Positions 27,266 to 37,183 of a stretch of DNA of 64,000 bases are shown piece by piece. Position 1 is the stretch's first letter; the number at the start of each line of letters is the position of its first letter. The stretch lies in NCBI RefSeq assembly GCF_016907975.1, contig NZ_JAFBCY010000004.1, positions 310,001 through 374,000 on the forward strand, written 5' to 3'. A model generated the notes under the pieces. The model did no database searches. It was given only the letters and a program-made list of their open reading frames with translations, and was not told the origin of the DNA. The position numbers were made by a program, and so were the translations under genes. The stretch is from Methylopila capsulata (lineage in GTDB: Bacteria; Pseudomonadota; Alphaproteobacteria; Rhizobiales; Methylopilaceae).

Positions 27266-28204
27266 TTGATCACGCGTATCCTGTCCGCCAGCCTCGCCGC
27301 CGCGGCCCTGGTCTTGAGCGCCGCGACGCCCGCCGTCTCCGGCGGGGTCGTGGAGCGGGACCTCAAGGCGCCCAGTCCCGCTCTCGGCAAGCCGCTGCGC
27401 TACAGCCTCTACAAGCCCGCCGGGGAGCCCGCGCCCGGCACGCGCTGGCCCGTGCTTTACCTGCTGCACGGCGGCGGGCCGGGCGAGGCGGACTGGCTCG
27501 ATGCGGGCGGGCTCGCGACCACGATGGACAAGACGATCGCGGAGGGGGCTATGCCCCCGACGGTCGTGGTCATGCCCTACGCCGGCAACAGCTGGTACGT
27601 CGACAACCCCGATCCGCAAGGCGAAGGCCTGATGGAGACCGCGATCACGCGCGATCTCGTCAATGCGATCGACCGGAGCCTGCCGACGGCGGCCTGCCGC
27701 GGGGGCAGGGCGGCCGCCGGCCTGTCGATGGGCGGCTACGGCGCGCTGCTGTTCGCGTTCGACAAGCCGCGTAGGTTCGGCTTCGGGGTCAGCCTCTCCG
27801 GCAGTCTGACCCAACCGATCGCGCCGCAGATGACCAGCCGTCTGAGACGCGCGCGCACCTTCTACGACGGCGCCTTCGGCACGCCCTTCAAGGTCTCGCG
27901 CTTCAACGCGGCCAACCTGTTTCCCAAGGCGCCGCGGCTCGCGCTGCTGCGCGAGAAGCCGAAGATCTACATCAACGCCGGAGACCACGACCCGGGCGGC
28001 ATCGTGCAGGGCTCGACCGAACTGCATCTCGCTTTGCTGAGGGCGGGCGTCGACAGCAAGCTGACGATCGTCCCGGGCCGCCACGAGTGGCCCTTATGGC
28101 GGCGCGAACTGGGACCGGCGCTCGCCTGGCTCGGCCCCCAACTCGACACGACCTGCGGCGCGGCCGACGGCGTGGCCATCGTGAAATCGACCACCACGCA
28201 GTGA
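27266..28204 (+). CDS. Secreted alpha/beta-hydrolase esterase, paralogue 2
   Basis: 312-aa putative secreted esterase. The signal peptide ends near residue 25 (TPAVSG). It has YLLHGGG (oxyanion hole), GLSMGGYGA with nucleophile Ser154, GDHDPGG and a C-terminal GRHEWPLW His. It aligns along its length with paralogue 1 (shared SWYVDNPDPxGxGLM, FYDGAFG and LLRAGVDS), so the two arose by tandem duplication. The start is a TTG at 27266 with GGAG 8 bases upstream. It keeps the complete catalytic set, unlike paralogue 1. Confidence 0.83.
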   Translation: MITRILSASLAAAALVLSAATPAVSGGVVERDLKAPSPALGKPLRYSLYKPAGEPAPGTRWPVLYLLHGGGPGEADWLDAGGLATTMDKTIAEGAMPPTVVVMPYAGNSWYVDNPDPQGEGLMETAITRDLVNAIDRSLPTAACRGGRAAAGLSMGGYGALLFAFDKPRRFGFGVSLSGSLTQPIAPQMTSRLRRARTFYDGAFGTPFKVSRFNAANLFPKAPRLALLREKPKIYINAGDHDPGGIVQGSTELHLALLRAGVDSKLTIVPGRHEWPLWRRELGPALAWLGPQLDTTCGAADGVAIVKSTTTQ

Positions 28205-28301
28205 GACGTGGGCGCTCAGATCAATCGCCGGCGCGCTCATGATGTTGAAGGAACGCTGCGCCGAACAGCGGTTCACGCCGCCGGGCTGAGATCGCCGCGG
28301 A

Positions 28302-29744
28302 TCAGCTTCGCGCGTCGAGATGCGCGAGGAAGGCCGGGATGTCCATGCGCCACGAGTCGTCGGCGCCCACCTGAGGCTCGAGCCACGCCGTGTAATCCAG
28401 GCCGAGCGTCGAGCTGAGGCGGGCGTAGTTGAACCGCAGCCCGTAGGTGCCGTCCCGGATCGGCAGCAACTCCGTCACCCGAGTTCCGGGGGACCTGAAG
28501 AGGATATGCGACAGGCCCGCGCCGTGCGGCGAGATGACATGCTCGGCGTGCGTCGTGAGAAACACCTGTCGCCACAGCGGGAGATCTTCGAAGAGGACGA
28601 TGGCGTAGCCGCGGGCGCGCAGCGCCGCTTCCAGCTCCGCTTCGTTCGCCATGATGCGCCGCGCCGCCCGGCTCCGGGAGATGTAGAGCAGACGGTTCGG
28701 CTCGACGCCCTCCGCCGTCGCAGCCTCGCGAGCAGACGCTTTCATCGCTTCGAAAACGGGCGCGACCCTGTCCCAGTAGCGCAGGCCGGCGAAGCCGGTT
28801 CGCGCGATCAGGAGGCGGCGCACGAACACCGCCTCGTCTATGACGTGGAGCGGGCTGTTCGACAGCCCCGCCAAGGCCAGCGTGTCGCGCTCGAACTCAG
28901 GCGCTCCGCCGCTCTGAAGAACGGTCACCCGCGGAGCTCCGGGCTCGAACATCCAGGACAGGTTCGCGACCCGCTCCGCGAGCCAGTGATAGATTCCGCG
29001 CGACGCGCCAGCGACCGAAAACCCCTCGTCGATGGTCGGGACGTCTTCGCGGGTGACGTTCGGCGGTTCGCGGGAGGCGGTCGCGTAAACGACGCCGCGC
29101 TCGTCCCAGATCTGACCGATCCGGCTCACGAACACGTCACGGCGTTCGAAAACCGCTGGACCGGAGCCTTTCTGGGTCCGTTTGCGATGCTCCACGATCG
29201 CGTCCCGCAGACCTTCGACATGGCGTTGAGGGGTGGCGGAACTCGCCGCTATGGTGATGTCCGCAGGCGGCCTCGGGATCGCGCCGGGCGCGGGGAACGC
29301 CGCCGAAGAGCGCTCCAAAGGCGTGGCCTCGGAGCGTCTCAGCTTTTGCGACAGCGCGTCCTGGATCTCGCGCCTGGTCGTCCCGTCCTTCACGTAGGGG
29401 ATGATCCGCGACGCCTCGCGAATGAACGCCGGGTCGCCGGCGTCCGCGGGAAACGACGATAGCAGCCGCCATGCCGGGACAGGCGCCCCGGAGCGGGCGA
29501 TCTCACGCACGATCGCGAACCGCTGCTGCGGCGGCCAGTCTTTCGACGCTGTCTCGGCGAAGCTCGCCGCGCGGTCCAGTCCGTTCAGGTCCTGGACCTC
29601 GCAGGCCGCCCGAATGAAGATCTTCAGGACGCCGGGCTGACGCCACGCCGCTTCCTTACCGGCGTCTTTCAAGACGGCCGGCCAGTCGCCCCGTGCGAGC
29701 GCCTCGCGAATGTCGCGCACGTTCACAGTCGTCAACTTCCGCAA
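28302..29744 (-). CDS. Glycosyltransferase family 61 (DUF563) protein
   Basis: 480-aa protein. The C-terminal half (from about residue 230) is a GT61 catalytic region. RLLYISRSRAARRIMANE is followed by the acidic LFEDLPLWRQV and the conserved HVISPHGAGLSHILF, ending with an ELLPIRDGTYGLRF stretch. The N-terminal 200 residues are helical and may be an adaptor. No signal or membrane segment is clear. It probably transfers a sugar onto an exopolysaccharide or capsule. It is isolated; neighbours are unrelated. Confidence 0.82.
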   Translation of the reverse strand: MRKLTTVNVRDIREALARGDWPAVLKDAGKEAAWRQPGVLKIFIRAACEVQDLNGLDRAASFAETASKDWPPQQRFAIVREIARSGAPVPAWRLLSSFPADAGDPAFIREASRIIPYVKDGTTRREIQDALSQKLRRSEATPLERSSAAFPAPGAIPRPPADITIAASSATPQRHVEGLRDAIVEHRKRTQKGSGPAVFERRDVFVSRIGQIWDERGVVYATASREPPNVTREDVPTIDEGFSVAGASRGIYHWLAERVANLSWMFEPGAPRVTVLQSGGAPEFERDTLALAGLSNSPLHVIDEAVFVRRLLIARTGFAGLRYWDRVAPVFEAMKASAREAATAEGVEPNRLLYISRSRAARRIMANEAELEAALRARGYAIVLFEDLPLWRQVFLTTHAEHVISPHGAGLSHILFRSPGTRVTELLPIRDGTYGLRFNYARLSSTLGLDYTAWLEPQVGADDSWRMDIPAFLAHLDARS

Positions 29745-29810
29745 CCCCCGTCACTCTGTGACGAGAAACGTCGCATCAAGGGTCCGCAGGGGCAAGCGCG
29801 GCGGGGGGCG

Positions 29811-31295
29811 TCAGCCGTGGTCGGCCTGACGGCGATCGCCCTGCGGACGACCGTCGCGACGCGGGCGGCGACCGCCGGGCTTTGCACCGCCGCCGTTCGC
29901 CTTCAGGAAGCCGACGCCGGAGATGCCGCCTTCGGAGCCGCGGCCGCCGTCGTTCCGCGCGCCCTGCGGGGCGGCGTGCTGGCGACGCGGCTCAGCGGTG
30001 CGATTGCCGCTCTCGCCGCCGGGACGGCCGCCGTCGCGGCGCGGCTGCTGGTTGCGCTGGCCGCCGCCGGCCGGACGACCCTGGCCCTGCGGCCGGCCGC
30101 TGCCGCCGCCACGGTTCTGACCCGTCTTGGACGCGGCGCCCGCGCCTTCCGGCTCGGCCTTTCCGGCCTCGGAACGGCGGTCGGTCGAGGGGATCGACTG
30201 CTTGATCAGGCGCTCGATGTCGCGGAGATAGGCGCGCTCGTCGTTCGCCACCAGCGTGATGGCGAGGCCCGCCGCGCCGGCGCGCGCCGTGCGGCCGATG
30301 CGATGGACGTAGGATTCCGCCACGTTCGGCACGTCGTAGTTCACCACATGGGTGACGCCGTCGACGTCGATGCCGCGGGCGGCGATGTCGGTCGCGATCA
30401 GCGTCTTGATGTGCCCGGTCTTGAACGACCCGAGCGCGCGCTCGCGCTGGGCCTGGCTCTTGTTGCCATGGATCGCGGCGGAGGCGATGCCGGCCTCCTC
30501 GAGCTGGCGCACGACCTTGTCGGCGCCGTGCTTGGTGCGGGTGAAGATCAGCGCGCGGCCGATCTCGGGCGAGCGCAGCACGTCGACCAGAACGGTCTTC
30601 TTGCCGGCCTGCTCCACGAACACGACGCTCTGCTCGACGCGATCCGCGGTCTTGGCGACGGGCGTCACCTGGACCATGGCCGGGTCGGTCAGCATGGCGT
30701 CGGCGAGGTCCTTGATGGTCTTCGGCATGGTGGCCGAGAAGAACATCGTCTGGCGACGGTGCGGCAGCATCGGCAGGATGCGGCGGATCGAATGGATGAA
30801 GCCGAGGTCCAGCATCTGGTCGGCTTCGTCGAGCACGAAGAACTCGACCTGATCCAGCCGCAGCATCTTGCCGTCGATGTGGTCGAGCAGGCGGCCCGGC
30901 GTCGCGACGAGGATGTCGACGCCGTTCGAGAGCTTGCGGACCTGCGGGCCGGCGGCGACGCCGCCGAACACGACGGCGATCGAGAGCTTCAGGTTCTTGG
31001 AATAGGAGCGGAAGGAGTCCGCGATCTGGCTGGCGAGCTCGCGGGTCGGCGACAGGATCAGCGCGCGGCAGCCGCGGCGCGGGGCCATGCGCGGGTTCGC
31101 GACGAGCTTCTCGATGATCGGCAGCGCGAAGGCGGCGGTCTTGCCGGTGCCTGTCTGGGCGATGCCCATCAGGTCGCGGCCGGAGAGCAGCGCCGGGATG
31201 GCCTGGGCCTGAATCGGGGTGGGGGTTTCGTAGCCGTCGGCCGAGAGCGCCTGGAGAATGGGCTGCGACAGGCCGAGATCGGTGAACTTGGTCAA
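29811..31295 (-). CDS. rhlE: DEAD-box RNA helicase, RhlE type
   Basis: 494-aa ATP-dependent RNA helicase. Q motif TPIQ, motif I AQTGTGKT, Ia PTRELA, II DEADQML (DEAD), III SAT, V TDIAARGIDVDGV and VI HRIGRTARAG are all visible within the first 370 residues. The last 120 residues are a Gly/Arg/Gln-rich tail (RGGGSGRPQGQGRP) that binds RNA. Members of this class act in ribosome assembly and RNA decay, often at low temperature. The mRNA leader may be long, because a promoter-like sequence sits at 31494-31522. Confidence 0.94.
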   Translation of the reverse strand: MTKFTDLGLSQPILQALSADGYETPTPIQAQAIPALLSGRDLMGIAQTGTGKTAAFALPIIEKLVANPRMAPRRGCRALILSPTRELASQIADSFRSYSKNLKLSIAVVFGGVAAGPQVRKLSNGVDILVATPGRLLDHIDGKMLRLDQVEFFVLDEADQMLDLGFIHSIRRILPMLPHRRQTMFFSATMPKTIKDLADAMLTDPAMVQVTPVAKTADRVEQSVVFVEQAGKKTVLVDVLRSPEIGRALIFTRTKHGADKVVRQLEEAGIASAAIHGNKSQAQRERALGSFKTGHIKTLIATDIAARGIDVDGVTHVVNYDVPNVAESYVHRIGRTARAGAAGLAITLVANDERAYLRDIERLIKQSIPSTDRRSEAGKAEPEGAGAASKTGQNRGGGSGRPQGQGRPAGGGQRNQQPRRDGGRPGGESGNRTAEPRRQHAAPQGARNDGGRGSEGGISGVGFLKANGGGAKPGGRRPRRDGRPQGDRRQADHG

Positions 31296-31493
31296 GGTGC
31301 TAAAGCTTTCGAATGCAGCCGTGCGCTTGCGCGTCAGGCCTCGAAAAGGCGCGCGCGGCGACGGCGGGTGCGTTGAGACGCGCCCCGCGTGATCTGGGCT
31401 GTCGAGGAGGTTCGTGGGCGTCCGGCAGGTTCGGGCGAGGGGCCCGACTCACGCGGCCTGGACGCGAGGGCTCGCATCGTGTGCGATGCCGTC

Positions 31494-31522
31494 TATTCGC
31501 ATGTGCGAAGAGGAAAAGTCAA
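31494..31522 (-). promoter_or_regulatory. Possible sigma-70 promoter of rhlE
   Basis: On the minus strand TTGACT (31517-31522), a 17-bp spacer and CGAATA (31494-31499). This implies a leader of about 190 nt before the rhlE ATG. A GCATCG-TGTG-CGATGC palindrome (31474-31489) lies near the presumed start site. The -10 match is modest. Confidence 0.3.
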
Positions 31523-31569
31523 GGCGAGGACCGGGCGGCGCTGCGGGGCGAGCTCGATGAGCGGCCCGC

Positions 31570-33207
31570 CTAGGCCTCCCGCAGCTTCGCCAGATGCTCG
31601 ACGAGCCCCCTAGTGGAGCTGTCCAGCTCCTCCGTGCCCCTCTCGCCCTTCACCACCGGGATCAGCCGGCTTGCGAGCTCCTTGCCGAGCTCCACGCCCC
31701 ACTGGTCGAACGAGTTGATCCCCCAGATCGTCCCCTGCACGAACACCTTGTGCTCGTAGAGGGCGATCAGGCGGCCGAGCGTGCGCGGATCCAGCGTGCG
31801 ATAGGCGATGGTCGAGGTCGGGCGGTCGCCGGGAAAGGTCTTGTGCGGGGCGAGTCGGGTCGCTTCCGCCGCGTCGACGCCGGACGCTTCGAGTTGCGCC
31901 ACCGCTTCCTCGGTCGTGCGCCCCTTCATGAAGGCCTCGCCCTGCGCCAGCCCGTTCGCGAGCAGCATGGCGTGCTGGTCGGCCACATGCTCGTGCGGAA
32001 CGGCGCCGAGCAGGATGTCCGCCGGGACCACGTTCGTGCCCTGGTGCAGCAGCTGGTAGAACGCGTGCTGCCCGTTGGTGCCGGGCTCGCCCCACACGAT
32101 CGGTCCGGTCTTGGTCGCGACCGGCGCGCCGTCGAGCGTCACCGACTTGCCGTTCGACTCCATGTCGAGCTGCTGGAGGTAGGCCGGGAAGCGCGCGAGC
32201 CGCTGGTCGTAGGGCAGCACCGCGTGGGTGTCGTAGCCGCAGACGTTGCGGTGCCAGATCCCGATCAGCCCCATCAGCGCCGGGATGTTGCGGTCGAGCG
32301 GCGCCGTGCGGAAGTGCTCGTCGATCTCGTGGCCGCCGGCCAGGAAGGCGTCGAAGTTCTTGCCGCCGATCAGGATGGTCAGCGACAGGCCGATCACCGA
32401 CCACAGCGAGTAGCGCCCGCCGACCCAGTCCCAGAAGCGGAACATGCGGTCCGCGCTCATGCCGAAGGCCTCGACCGCCCTGGCGTTGGTCGAGATCGCC
32501 GCGAAGTGCGCGCCCACCGCCGCTTCCCCCAGCGCGCCCACGAGCCAGCGCCGCGCCTCATGGGCGTTCGCCATGGTCTCCATGGTGGTGAAGGTCTTGG
32601 AGGCGACAAGGATCAGCGTGCTCGTCGGGTCGAGATGGCGCAGCACGTCGGTGATGTGCGAGCCGTCGACATTCGAGACGAAGTGCCCGCGAAGGCCCTG
32701 CTGCGTGTAGGGGCTGAGCGCGAGCGCCGCCATGGCGGGGCCGAGGTCGGAGCCGCCGATGCCGATGTTGACCACGTCGGTGAAGCGCTCGCCGGTCGCG
32801 CCTTCGAGCACGCCGGCGCGGACGGCCTCCGCGAAGTCGGCGGCCTTGCGGCGCTCGGCCAGCACCTCCGGCATCACGTCGACGCCGTCGACCAGGATCG
32901 AGGCGCCCTCGGGCGCGCGCAGCGCCGTGTGCAGCACCGCGCGGTCCTCGGTGACGTTGATCTTCTCGCCCGCGAACATCGCGTCGCGACGCCCCTCGAC
33001 GTCGGCGGCCTTGGCGAGCGCGACCAGCAGCTCAAGCGCTTCGGGCGTCATGTGGGTCTTGGAGTAGTCGAAGAGCAGGTCGTCCAGCTTCACCGAGTAG
33101 CGGGCGAACCGCTCGGCGTCGTCGGCGAAGAGTTTTCGGAGCGTCAGGCCCTCGGCCTCGCGGCGAAGCTCGGCGAGGCGGTCGAACAGGACGGCGACAT
33201 CGGTCAT
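31570..33207 (-). CDS. pgi: Glucose-6-phosphate isomerase
   Basis: 545-aa enzyme that interconverts glucose-6-phosphate and fructose-6-phosphate in the cytoplasm. Signature 1 is seen in [15 protein letters not shown] and signature 2 in [27 protein letters not shown] and the catalytic ESNGKS ([14 protein letters not shown]) are also clear. Full length. Neighbours are not other sugar genes. Confidence 0.97.
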   Translation of the reverse strand: MTDVAVLFDRLAELRREAEGLTLRKLFADDAERFARYSVKLDDLLFDYSKTHMTPEALELLVALAKAADVEGRRDAMFAGEKINVTEDRAVLHTALRAPEGASILVDGVDVMPEVLAERRKAADFAEAVRAGVLEGATGERFTDVVNIGIGGSDLGPAMAALALSPYTQQGLRGHFVSNVDGSHITDVLRHLDPTSTLILVASKTFTTMETMANAHEARRWLVGALGEAAVGAHFAAISTNARAVEAFGMSADRMFRFWDWVGGRYSLWSVIGLSLTILIGGKNFDAFLAGGHEIDEHFRTAPLDRNIPALMGLIGIWHRNVCGYDTHAVLPYDQRLARFPAYLQQLDMESNGKSVTLDGAPVATKTGPIVWGEPGTNGQHAFYQLLHQGTNVVPADILLGAVPHEHVADQHAMLLANGLAQGEAFMKGRTTEEAVAQLEASGVDAAEATRLAPHKTFPGDRPTSTIAYRTLDPRTLGRLIALYEHKVFVQGTIWGINSFDQWGVELGKELASRLIPVVKGERGTEELDSSTRGLVEHLAKLREA

Positions 33208-33331
33208 GCGTGCGAATCTCCGAGAGGCGCGAGCGGGACGTCGGACCCGCGCGCCTTGCGGAACATAGGGGTCGCGAGCGATTTGAACATCGCCGAGCTG
33301 GGGCGCGGGAGCCGCAGGGCCGGGTTTCGTC

Positions 33332-33928
33332 CTAATAGACCCACTGCTCGGGCACGCGGACGGTCACATCAGAGCCGGCCGTGACCTCTCCGGCGCGCTC
33401 CACGCTCGCGACCGCGCCCCTGAGGCGCTTGGCGATCTTCGGGAAGCTGAGTTCGTCACCCGGCCGTCCCGTGTGGCCGGCGATGGCCCGCCCGGCGTCC
33501 CGGCACGGCGCATTCTGCGCCTCGACCACCACGCAGGCGCCGCCCTCGAAGAACAGACGCGTTCCCGCCGGCAGGAACGACAGGCTCGGCAGGCCGTCCA
33601 AGACGAGGTCGGCGCCGATCCAGCCCGCCTCGACCGCGGGAAGCCCCATGGCGCCCGCGATCTCCGCAAGCTCCTCGACGGAGACGATGGAGAGCTGGCG
33701 GCCCGAGCGGATCTCGGTTCCACGCGGATGCCATGGCTCGCGCGGCCCGGCGCGGCGGGTGAAGCCGGCGTGCGGATCGCCGGGCACGCCCTCGAGGGTC
33801 AGCGTCAGTCCGGCGACCGGCGCGGTCTCGAAGCTCGCGGCGCCGGCGACCGCCAGCGTCTGGGCGAGCCGCGCCGTGAGCCGGCGGCCGGGGTGGACGG
33901 AGACCGCGCCCAGCAGGTCGCGGCTCAT
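33332..33928 (-). CDS. MOSC domain protein
   Basis: 198-aa protein of the MOSC (molybdenum cofactor sulfurase C-terminal) superfamily. It has [14 protein letters not shown], the [14 protein letters not shown] region and the conserved Cys in [13 protein letters not shown]. Such proteins bind Mo cofactor or transfer sulfur to N-hydroxylated substrates; the exact role is unknown. The start at 33928 overlaps the tam stop by four bases on the same strand. A longer reading frame upstream is only a shadow of tam. Confidence 0.87.
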   Translation of the reverse strand: MSRDLLGAVSVHPGRRLTARLAQTLAVAGAASFETAPVAGLTLTLEGVPGDPHAGFTRRAGPREPWHPRGTEIRSGRQLSIVSVEELAEIAGAMGLPAVEAGWIGADLVLDGLPSLSFLPAGTRLFFEGGACVVVEAQNAPCRDAGRAIAGHTGRPGDELSFPKIAKRLRGAVASVERAGEVTAGSDVTVRVPEQWVY

Positions 33929-34704
33929 GCGCGCGTCGCGACGATGAACAGCCGGGGAAAACGCAGCAGAACCTTGCCGTCGGAGAGCGCGGGGTAGAGC
34001 CGGCGCGCCCGCTCCACATAGGCCGCGACGAAGGCCTCGCGCTCGCTGGCGTCGAGCGGGTCGAGGAACGGGCGCAGACCCGTCGCCTTCAGCCAGTCCG
34101 CGATCGCCTCGGCCCCGTCGAGCGGGTGGGCGTAGGTGGTGCGCCAGACGTCGACCTGCGCCGCATGCGGCCGCAGCATGTCGTAATAGGCCTCCAGCGA
34201 CGGCAGCGCCGTCCGGGCGGCGGCGGCCCGCGCGAGACGCTCCCGCCAGCGGGGATCGAGCGCGACCTCGCGCATTGCCCGGTGCGACGGCTCGTCGAGA
34301 TTGTCGGGCATCTGGATGGCGAGGGCGCCGCCGGGAGCGAGCAGGCCCATGAGCCGCGGCAGCAGGGTGTCGTGGTGCGACAGCCACTGCAGCACCGCGT
34401 TGGCGAAGATCACGTCGGCCGGCCGCTCCGGGACCCAGGTCGCGACGTCGGCTTCGACGAAGCGGGCGCCGGGCAGGCGCTTGCGCGCTGCGGCCAGCAT
34501 GTCGGGAGACGTGTCCACGCCGACCGCCTCCGCTTGGGCAAAGCGGCGGGCGAGCAGCTCCGTCGAGTTGCCCGGGCCGCAGCCGAGATCGACGACGAGG
34601 CCCGCGGTCGTGAGCGGCACGCGCGCGAGCAGGTCCGCGGAGGGCCGCGTGCGCTCGTCCTCGAAGCGCAGGTAGGTCGCTGCGCACCAGTCGTCACGCA
34701 TCAT
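33925..34704 (-). CDS. tam: Trans-aconitate 2-methyltransferase
   Basis: 259-aa SAM-dependent methyltransferase that detoxifies trans-aconitate, an inhibitor of aconitase. The SAM-binding motif is [34 protein letters not shown] and [10 protein letters not shown] are the Tam hallmarks. The first two codons are both ATG. The 5' end overlaps the stop of the small antitoxin-like gene at 34694-34861 on the same strand, so tam is probably read from a transcript starting in the low-GC region upstream. The downstream MOSC gene overlaps it. Confidence 0.93.
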   Translation of the reverse strand: MMRDDWCAATYLRFEDERTRPSADLLARVPLTTAGLVVDLGCGPGNSTELLARRFAQAEAVGVDTSPDMLAAARKRLPGARFVEADVATWVPERPADVIFANAVLQWLSHHDTLLPRLMGLLAPGGALAIQMPDNLDEPSHRAMREVALDPRWRERLARAAAARTALPSLEAYYDMLRPHAAQVDVWRTTYAHPLDGAEAIADWLKATGLRPFLDPLDASEREAFVAAYVERARRLYPALSDGKVLLRFPRLFIVATRA

Positions 34705-34861
34705 AAATCTGTTCGCCCCTAGAATTCTCGTCAGGTGGAATAGGTTGCAATTCGACTAGCCGGCCCGACGTGCCCACGATGAGCACGCGTCTGCCAGCTT
34801 CGACCATCTCAATGAGGGCTTCGAGTTCAACTTCGGCTTGTTCTATCGTGAAAATAGTCAT
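34694..34861 (-). CDS. Phd/YefM-like antitoxin, 55 aa, orphan
   Basis: Short frame starting [20 protein letters not shown], then [20 protein letters not shown] and a polar tail ending EQIYDA. The pattern of an N-terminal beta strand, a helix with L..LIE.VEAG and a second strand RLVELQPIP is that of prevent-host-death antitoxins. Its TGA overlaps the tam start codons (TATGATGCGTGA), so it is coupled to tam. No toxin gene follows. It has lower GC than its neighbours. It may be a degraded or recruited antitoxin, possibly regulating tam. Similarity was recognised by eye only. Confidence 0.55.
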   Translation of the reverse strand: MTIFTIEQAEVELEALIEMVEAGRRVLIVGTSGRLVELQPIPPDENSRGEQIYDA

Positions 34862-34902
34862 CAGCCTCGACCTACGGAAATCAGCCGGAATTAGGTGATC
34901 AC

Positions 34903-35406
34903 ATGGTCTCCAAAACCACAGTGCTTGGAGCCGCTGGCGAGCACTACGTTATGTGCCAGCTTTTGCGTCGAGGATTGATTGCAGCGCTGGCCCCGGCGGG
35001 TGTCCCTCATACTGACATTATTGTCACGGACGACGTTGGTGATCGGGTATGCGCCGTTCAAGTCAAAACTCGTGTCGAGAAAGGCACAGACGGCGGCTGG
35101 CATATGAGCTCCAAGCACGAGCGGATCATATCACCAAATCTATTCTATGCGTTTGTTGATTTTGGAAAGAACGTGGATTCGATGCCAGTGTCCTACGTGG
35201 TCCCCAGCGCGGTCGTAGCGGATGTTATCAAGCATTCGCATACGCTGTGGCTATCCACGCCTGGCAAGGCGGGACAGCAGCGCAAAGATGGCGACTTCAG
35301 GCGATTTTTGCCGAACTACGATAAAATGGGTTTGTCGTTTGGCCACGGCGCCGGATGGCTGAATCCAGTTCAAGAGGCGTTCTCTTTGGTTGAGAACGCC
35401 TCTTGA
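34903..35406 (+). CDS. PD-(D/E)XK nuclease-like protein in low-GC DNA
   Basis: 167-aa protein. It opens VLGAAGEHYVMCQLLRRGL, with D38 in TDIIVTD and the QVKTR core near residues 52-56. This order (E, D, QxK) is typical of small PD-(D/E)XK domains of the Hjc/restriction type. The central part reads NLFYAFVDFGKN and SYVVPS. The GC content is visibly below that of the flanking genes, which suggests transfer. AGGTG lies 7 bases before the ATG. It is divergent from the antitoxin-like gene. The last 12 codons plus the stop form an 18-bp perfect hairpin. The activity (restriction, repair or effector) is undetermined. Confidence 0.6.
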   Translation: MVSKTTVLGAAGEHYVMCQLLRRGLIAALAPAGVPHTDIIVTDDVGDRVCAVQVKTRVEKGTDGGWHMSSKHERIISPNLFYAFVDFGKNVDSMPVSYVVPSAVVADVIKHSHTLWLSTPGKAGQQRKDGDFRRFLPNYDKMGLSFGHGAGWLNPVQEAFSLVENAS

Positions 35407-35409
35407 ACT
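35367..35409. repeat. 18-bp perfect inverted repeat (hairpin) at the gene 3' end
   Basis: AGTTCAAGAGGCGTTCTC (35367-35384) and GAGAACGCCTCTTGAACT (35392-35409) flank a 7-base loop. It covers the C-terminal codons of the nuclease-like gene and ends five bases before the ettA stop. No T-run follows on either strand. It could terminate both convergent genes or mark one end of the acquired segment. Confidence 0.8.
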
Positions 35410-35413
35410 TATG

Positions 35414-37066
35414 TCAGCGCGCGAACTGGCGGTACTTGATGCGCTTCGGCTCGACCGAGTCCGGACCGAGGCGGCGCTTCTTGTCTTCCTCGTAGTCCTG
35501 GAAGTTGCCCTCGAACCATTCGACGTGGCTGTCGCCCTCGAACGACAGCATGTGCGTCGCGATGCGGTCGAGGAACATGCGATCATGGCTGATGATCACG
35601 GCGCAGCCGGCGTAGTCCTCGAGCGCCTCCTCGAGCGCCCGCAGCGTCTCGACGTCGAGGTCGTTGGTCGGCTCGTCGAGCAGCAGGACGTTGGCGCCCG
35701 ACTTCAGCATCTTGGCGAGGTGCACGCGGTTGCGTTCGCCGCCGGAGAGGTCGCCGACCTTCTTCTGCTGGGCCGCGCCCTTGAAGTTGAAGGCGCCGAC
35801 ATAGGCGCGGGAGTTCACCTCGCGCTTGCCGAGGTAGATCACGTCGGTGCCGCCCGAGATTTCTTCCCAGACGTTCTTGTTCGGATCGAGCGAGTCGCGC
35901 GACTGGTCGACATAGCCGAGCTGCACCGTCTCGCCGACCTTGATCTCGCCCTTGTCGGGCTTGTCTTGGCCGGTGATCATGCGGAACAGCGTGGTCTTGC
36001 CCGCGCCGTTCGGCCCGATGACGCCGACGATGCCGCCGGGCGGCAGCTTGAAGGTCAGGTTCTCGATCAGCAGCTTGTCGCCGAACCCTTTCGACATGTT
36101 TTCGAAGTCGACGACGTTCGCGCCGAGGCGCTCCGCGATCGGGATGACGATCTGGGCGCTGGTCGGGCCGGCCTCGGACGCCTTCGCCACAAGATCGTCG
36201 TAGCGCTGGATGCGGGCCTTGTTCTTGGCCTGACGGGCCTTCGGGCTGTTGCCCATCCACTCCTGCTCGCGCTGGAGCGTGCGCTGAAGCGCCTCCTCGA
36301 CGCGGTTCTCCTGGATCATCCGCTTCTGCTTCTGCACCACCCAGGCGGAGTAGTTGCCCTCGTAGGGGATGCCGCGGCCGCGGTCGATCTCGAGGATCCA
36401 GCTCGTCACCTTGTCCAGGAAGTAGCGGTCATGGGTGATGATCAGGATGGCGCCGGGATAGTTGCGGAGATGGTTCTCCAGCCAGCTGACGGTCTCGGCG
36501 TCGAGATGGTTGGTGGGCTCGTCCAGCAGCAGCAGCTCGGGCTCCTCGAGCAGCAGCTTGCACAGCGCCACGCGGCGCTTCTCGCCGCCCGAGAGCTTCT
36601 CCACGTTCCAGTCGTCCGGCGGGCAGCGCAGCGAGTCCATCGCCTGGTCGACCTTGCTGTCGAGGTCCCAGAGGCCGAGCGCCTCGATGCGGTCCTGAAG
36701 CTCCGTCATCTCGTCGGCGGTCTCGTCGGAGTAGTTCATGGCGAGCTCGTTGTAGCGCTCGAGAATCGCCGTTTTCGACGCGACGCCTTCCATGACGTTC
36801 TCGCGGACCGTCTTGTTGGGATCGAGCTGCGGCTCCTGCGCGAGGTAGCCGACGCGGGCGCCCTTCGCGACCCAGGCCTCGCCGGTGTACTCCTTGTCGA
36901 TCCCCGCCATGATCTTCAGCAAGGTCGATTTGCCGGCGCCGTTCGGGCCGAGGATGCCGATCTTGGCGTCCGGGTAGAACGAGAGGTGGATGTTGTCGAG
37001 GGTCTTCTTGGCGCCGTACGACTTCGACAAGCCGCTCATATGGTAGATGAATTCGCGCTGTGCCAT
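35414..37066 (-). CDS. ettA: Energy-dependent translational throttle protein EttA (ABC-F)
   Basis: 550-aa ABC-F ATPase that binds the ribosomal E site and gates translation by energy state. It has two ABC domains: Walker A GPNGAGKS and GPNGAGKT, signatures LSGGEKRR and LSGGERNR, and Walker [13 protein letters not shown] and [11 protein letters not shown]. The linker between them is rich in Arg/Lys. The N-terminus [18 protein letters not shown] matches EttA. The ATG at 37066 is chosen over an upstream in-frame extension, which is unconserved. It lies next to opp permeases but has no membrane role, so it does not supply their missing ATPase. Confidence 0.95.
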   Translation of the reverse strand: MAQREFIYHMSGLSKSYGAKKTLDNIHLSFYPDAKIGILGPNGAGKSTLLKIMAGIDKEYTGEAWVAKGARVGYLAQEPQLDPNKTVRENVMEGVASKTAILERYNELAMNYSDETADEMTELQDRIEALGLWDLDSKVDQAMDSLRCPPDDWNVEKLSGGEKRRVALCKLLLEEPELLLLDEPTNHLDAETVSWLENHLRNYPGAILIITHDRYFLDKVTSWILEIDRGRGIPYEGNYSAWVVQKQKRMIQENRVEEALQRTLQREQEWMGNSPKARQAKNKARIQRYDDLVAKASEAGPTSAQIVIPIAERLGANVVDFENMSKGFGDKLLIENLTFKLPPGGIVGVIGPNGAGKTTLFRMITGQDKPDKGEIKVGETVQLGYVDQSRDSLDPNKNVWEEISGGTDVIYLGKREVNSRAYVGAFNFKGAAQQKKVGDLSGGERNRVHLAKMLKSGANVLLLDEPTNDLDVETLRALEEALEDYAGCAVIISHDRMFLDRIATHMLSFEGDSHVEWFEGNFQDYEEDKKRRLGPDSVEPKRIKYRQFAR

Positions 37067-37183
37067 GGGGTCTCGGGCTCGCGTGGGATGCGCGCGCGGC
37101 GTGAGACGGCCGGCGCTGGATGTCATGGGTCGCGCGTCTTCTAGCGCGCCGCTCCGAGGGGCGGCAAGGGGAGGGGCGTTTAT

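Noticed and set aside
33929-34687. Apparent N-terminal extension of the MOSC protein
   Set aside because: It is a shadow of tam in another frame.
35414-37066. ettA as the missing ATPase of the opp transporter
   Set aside because: It has the two-domain ABC-F form with an ABC-F linker and EttA N-terminus, and no transporter-type features.
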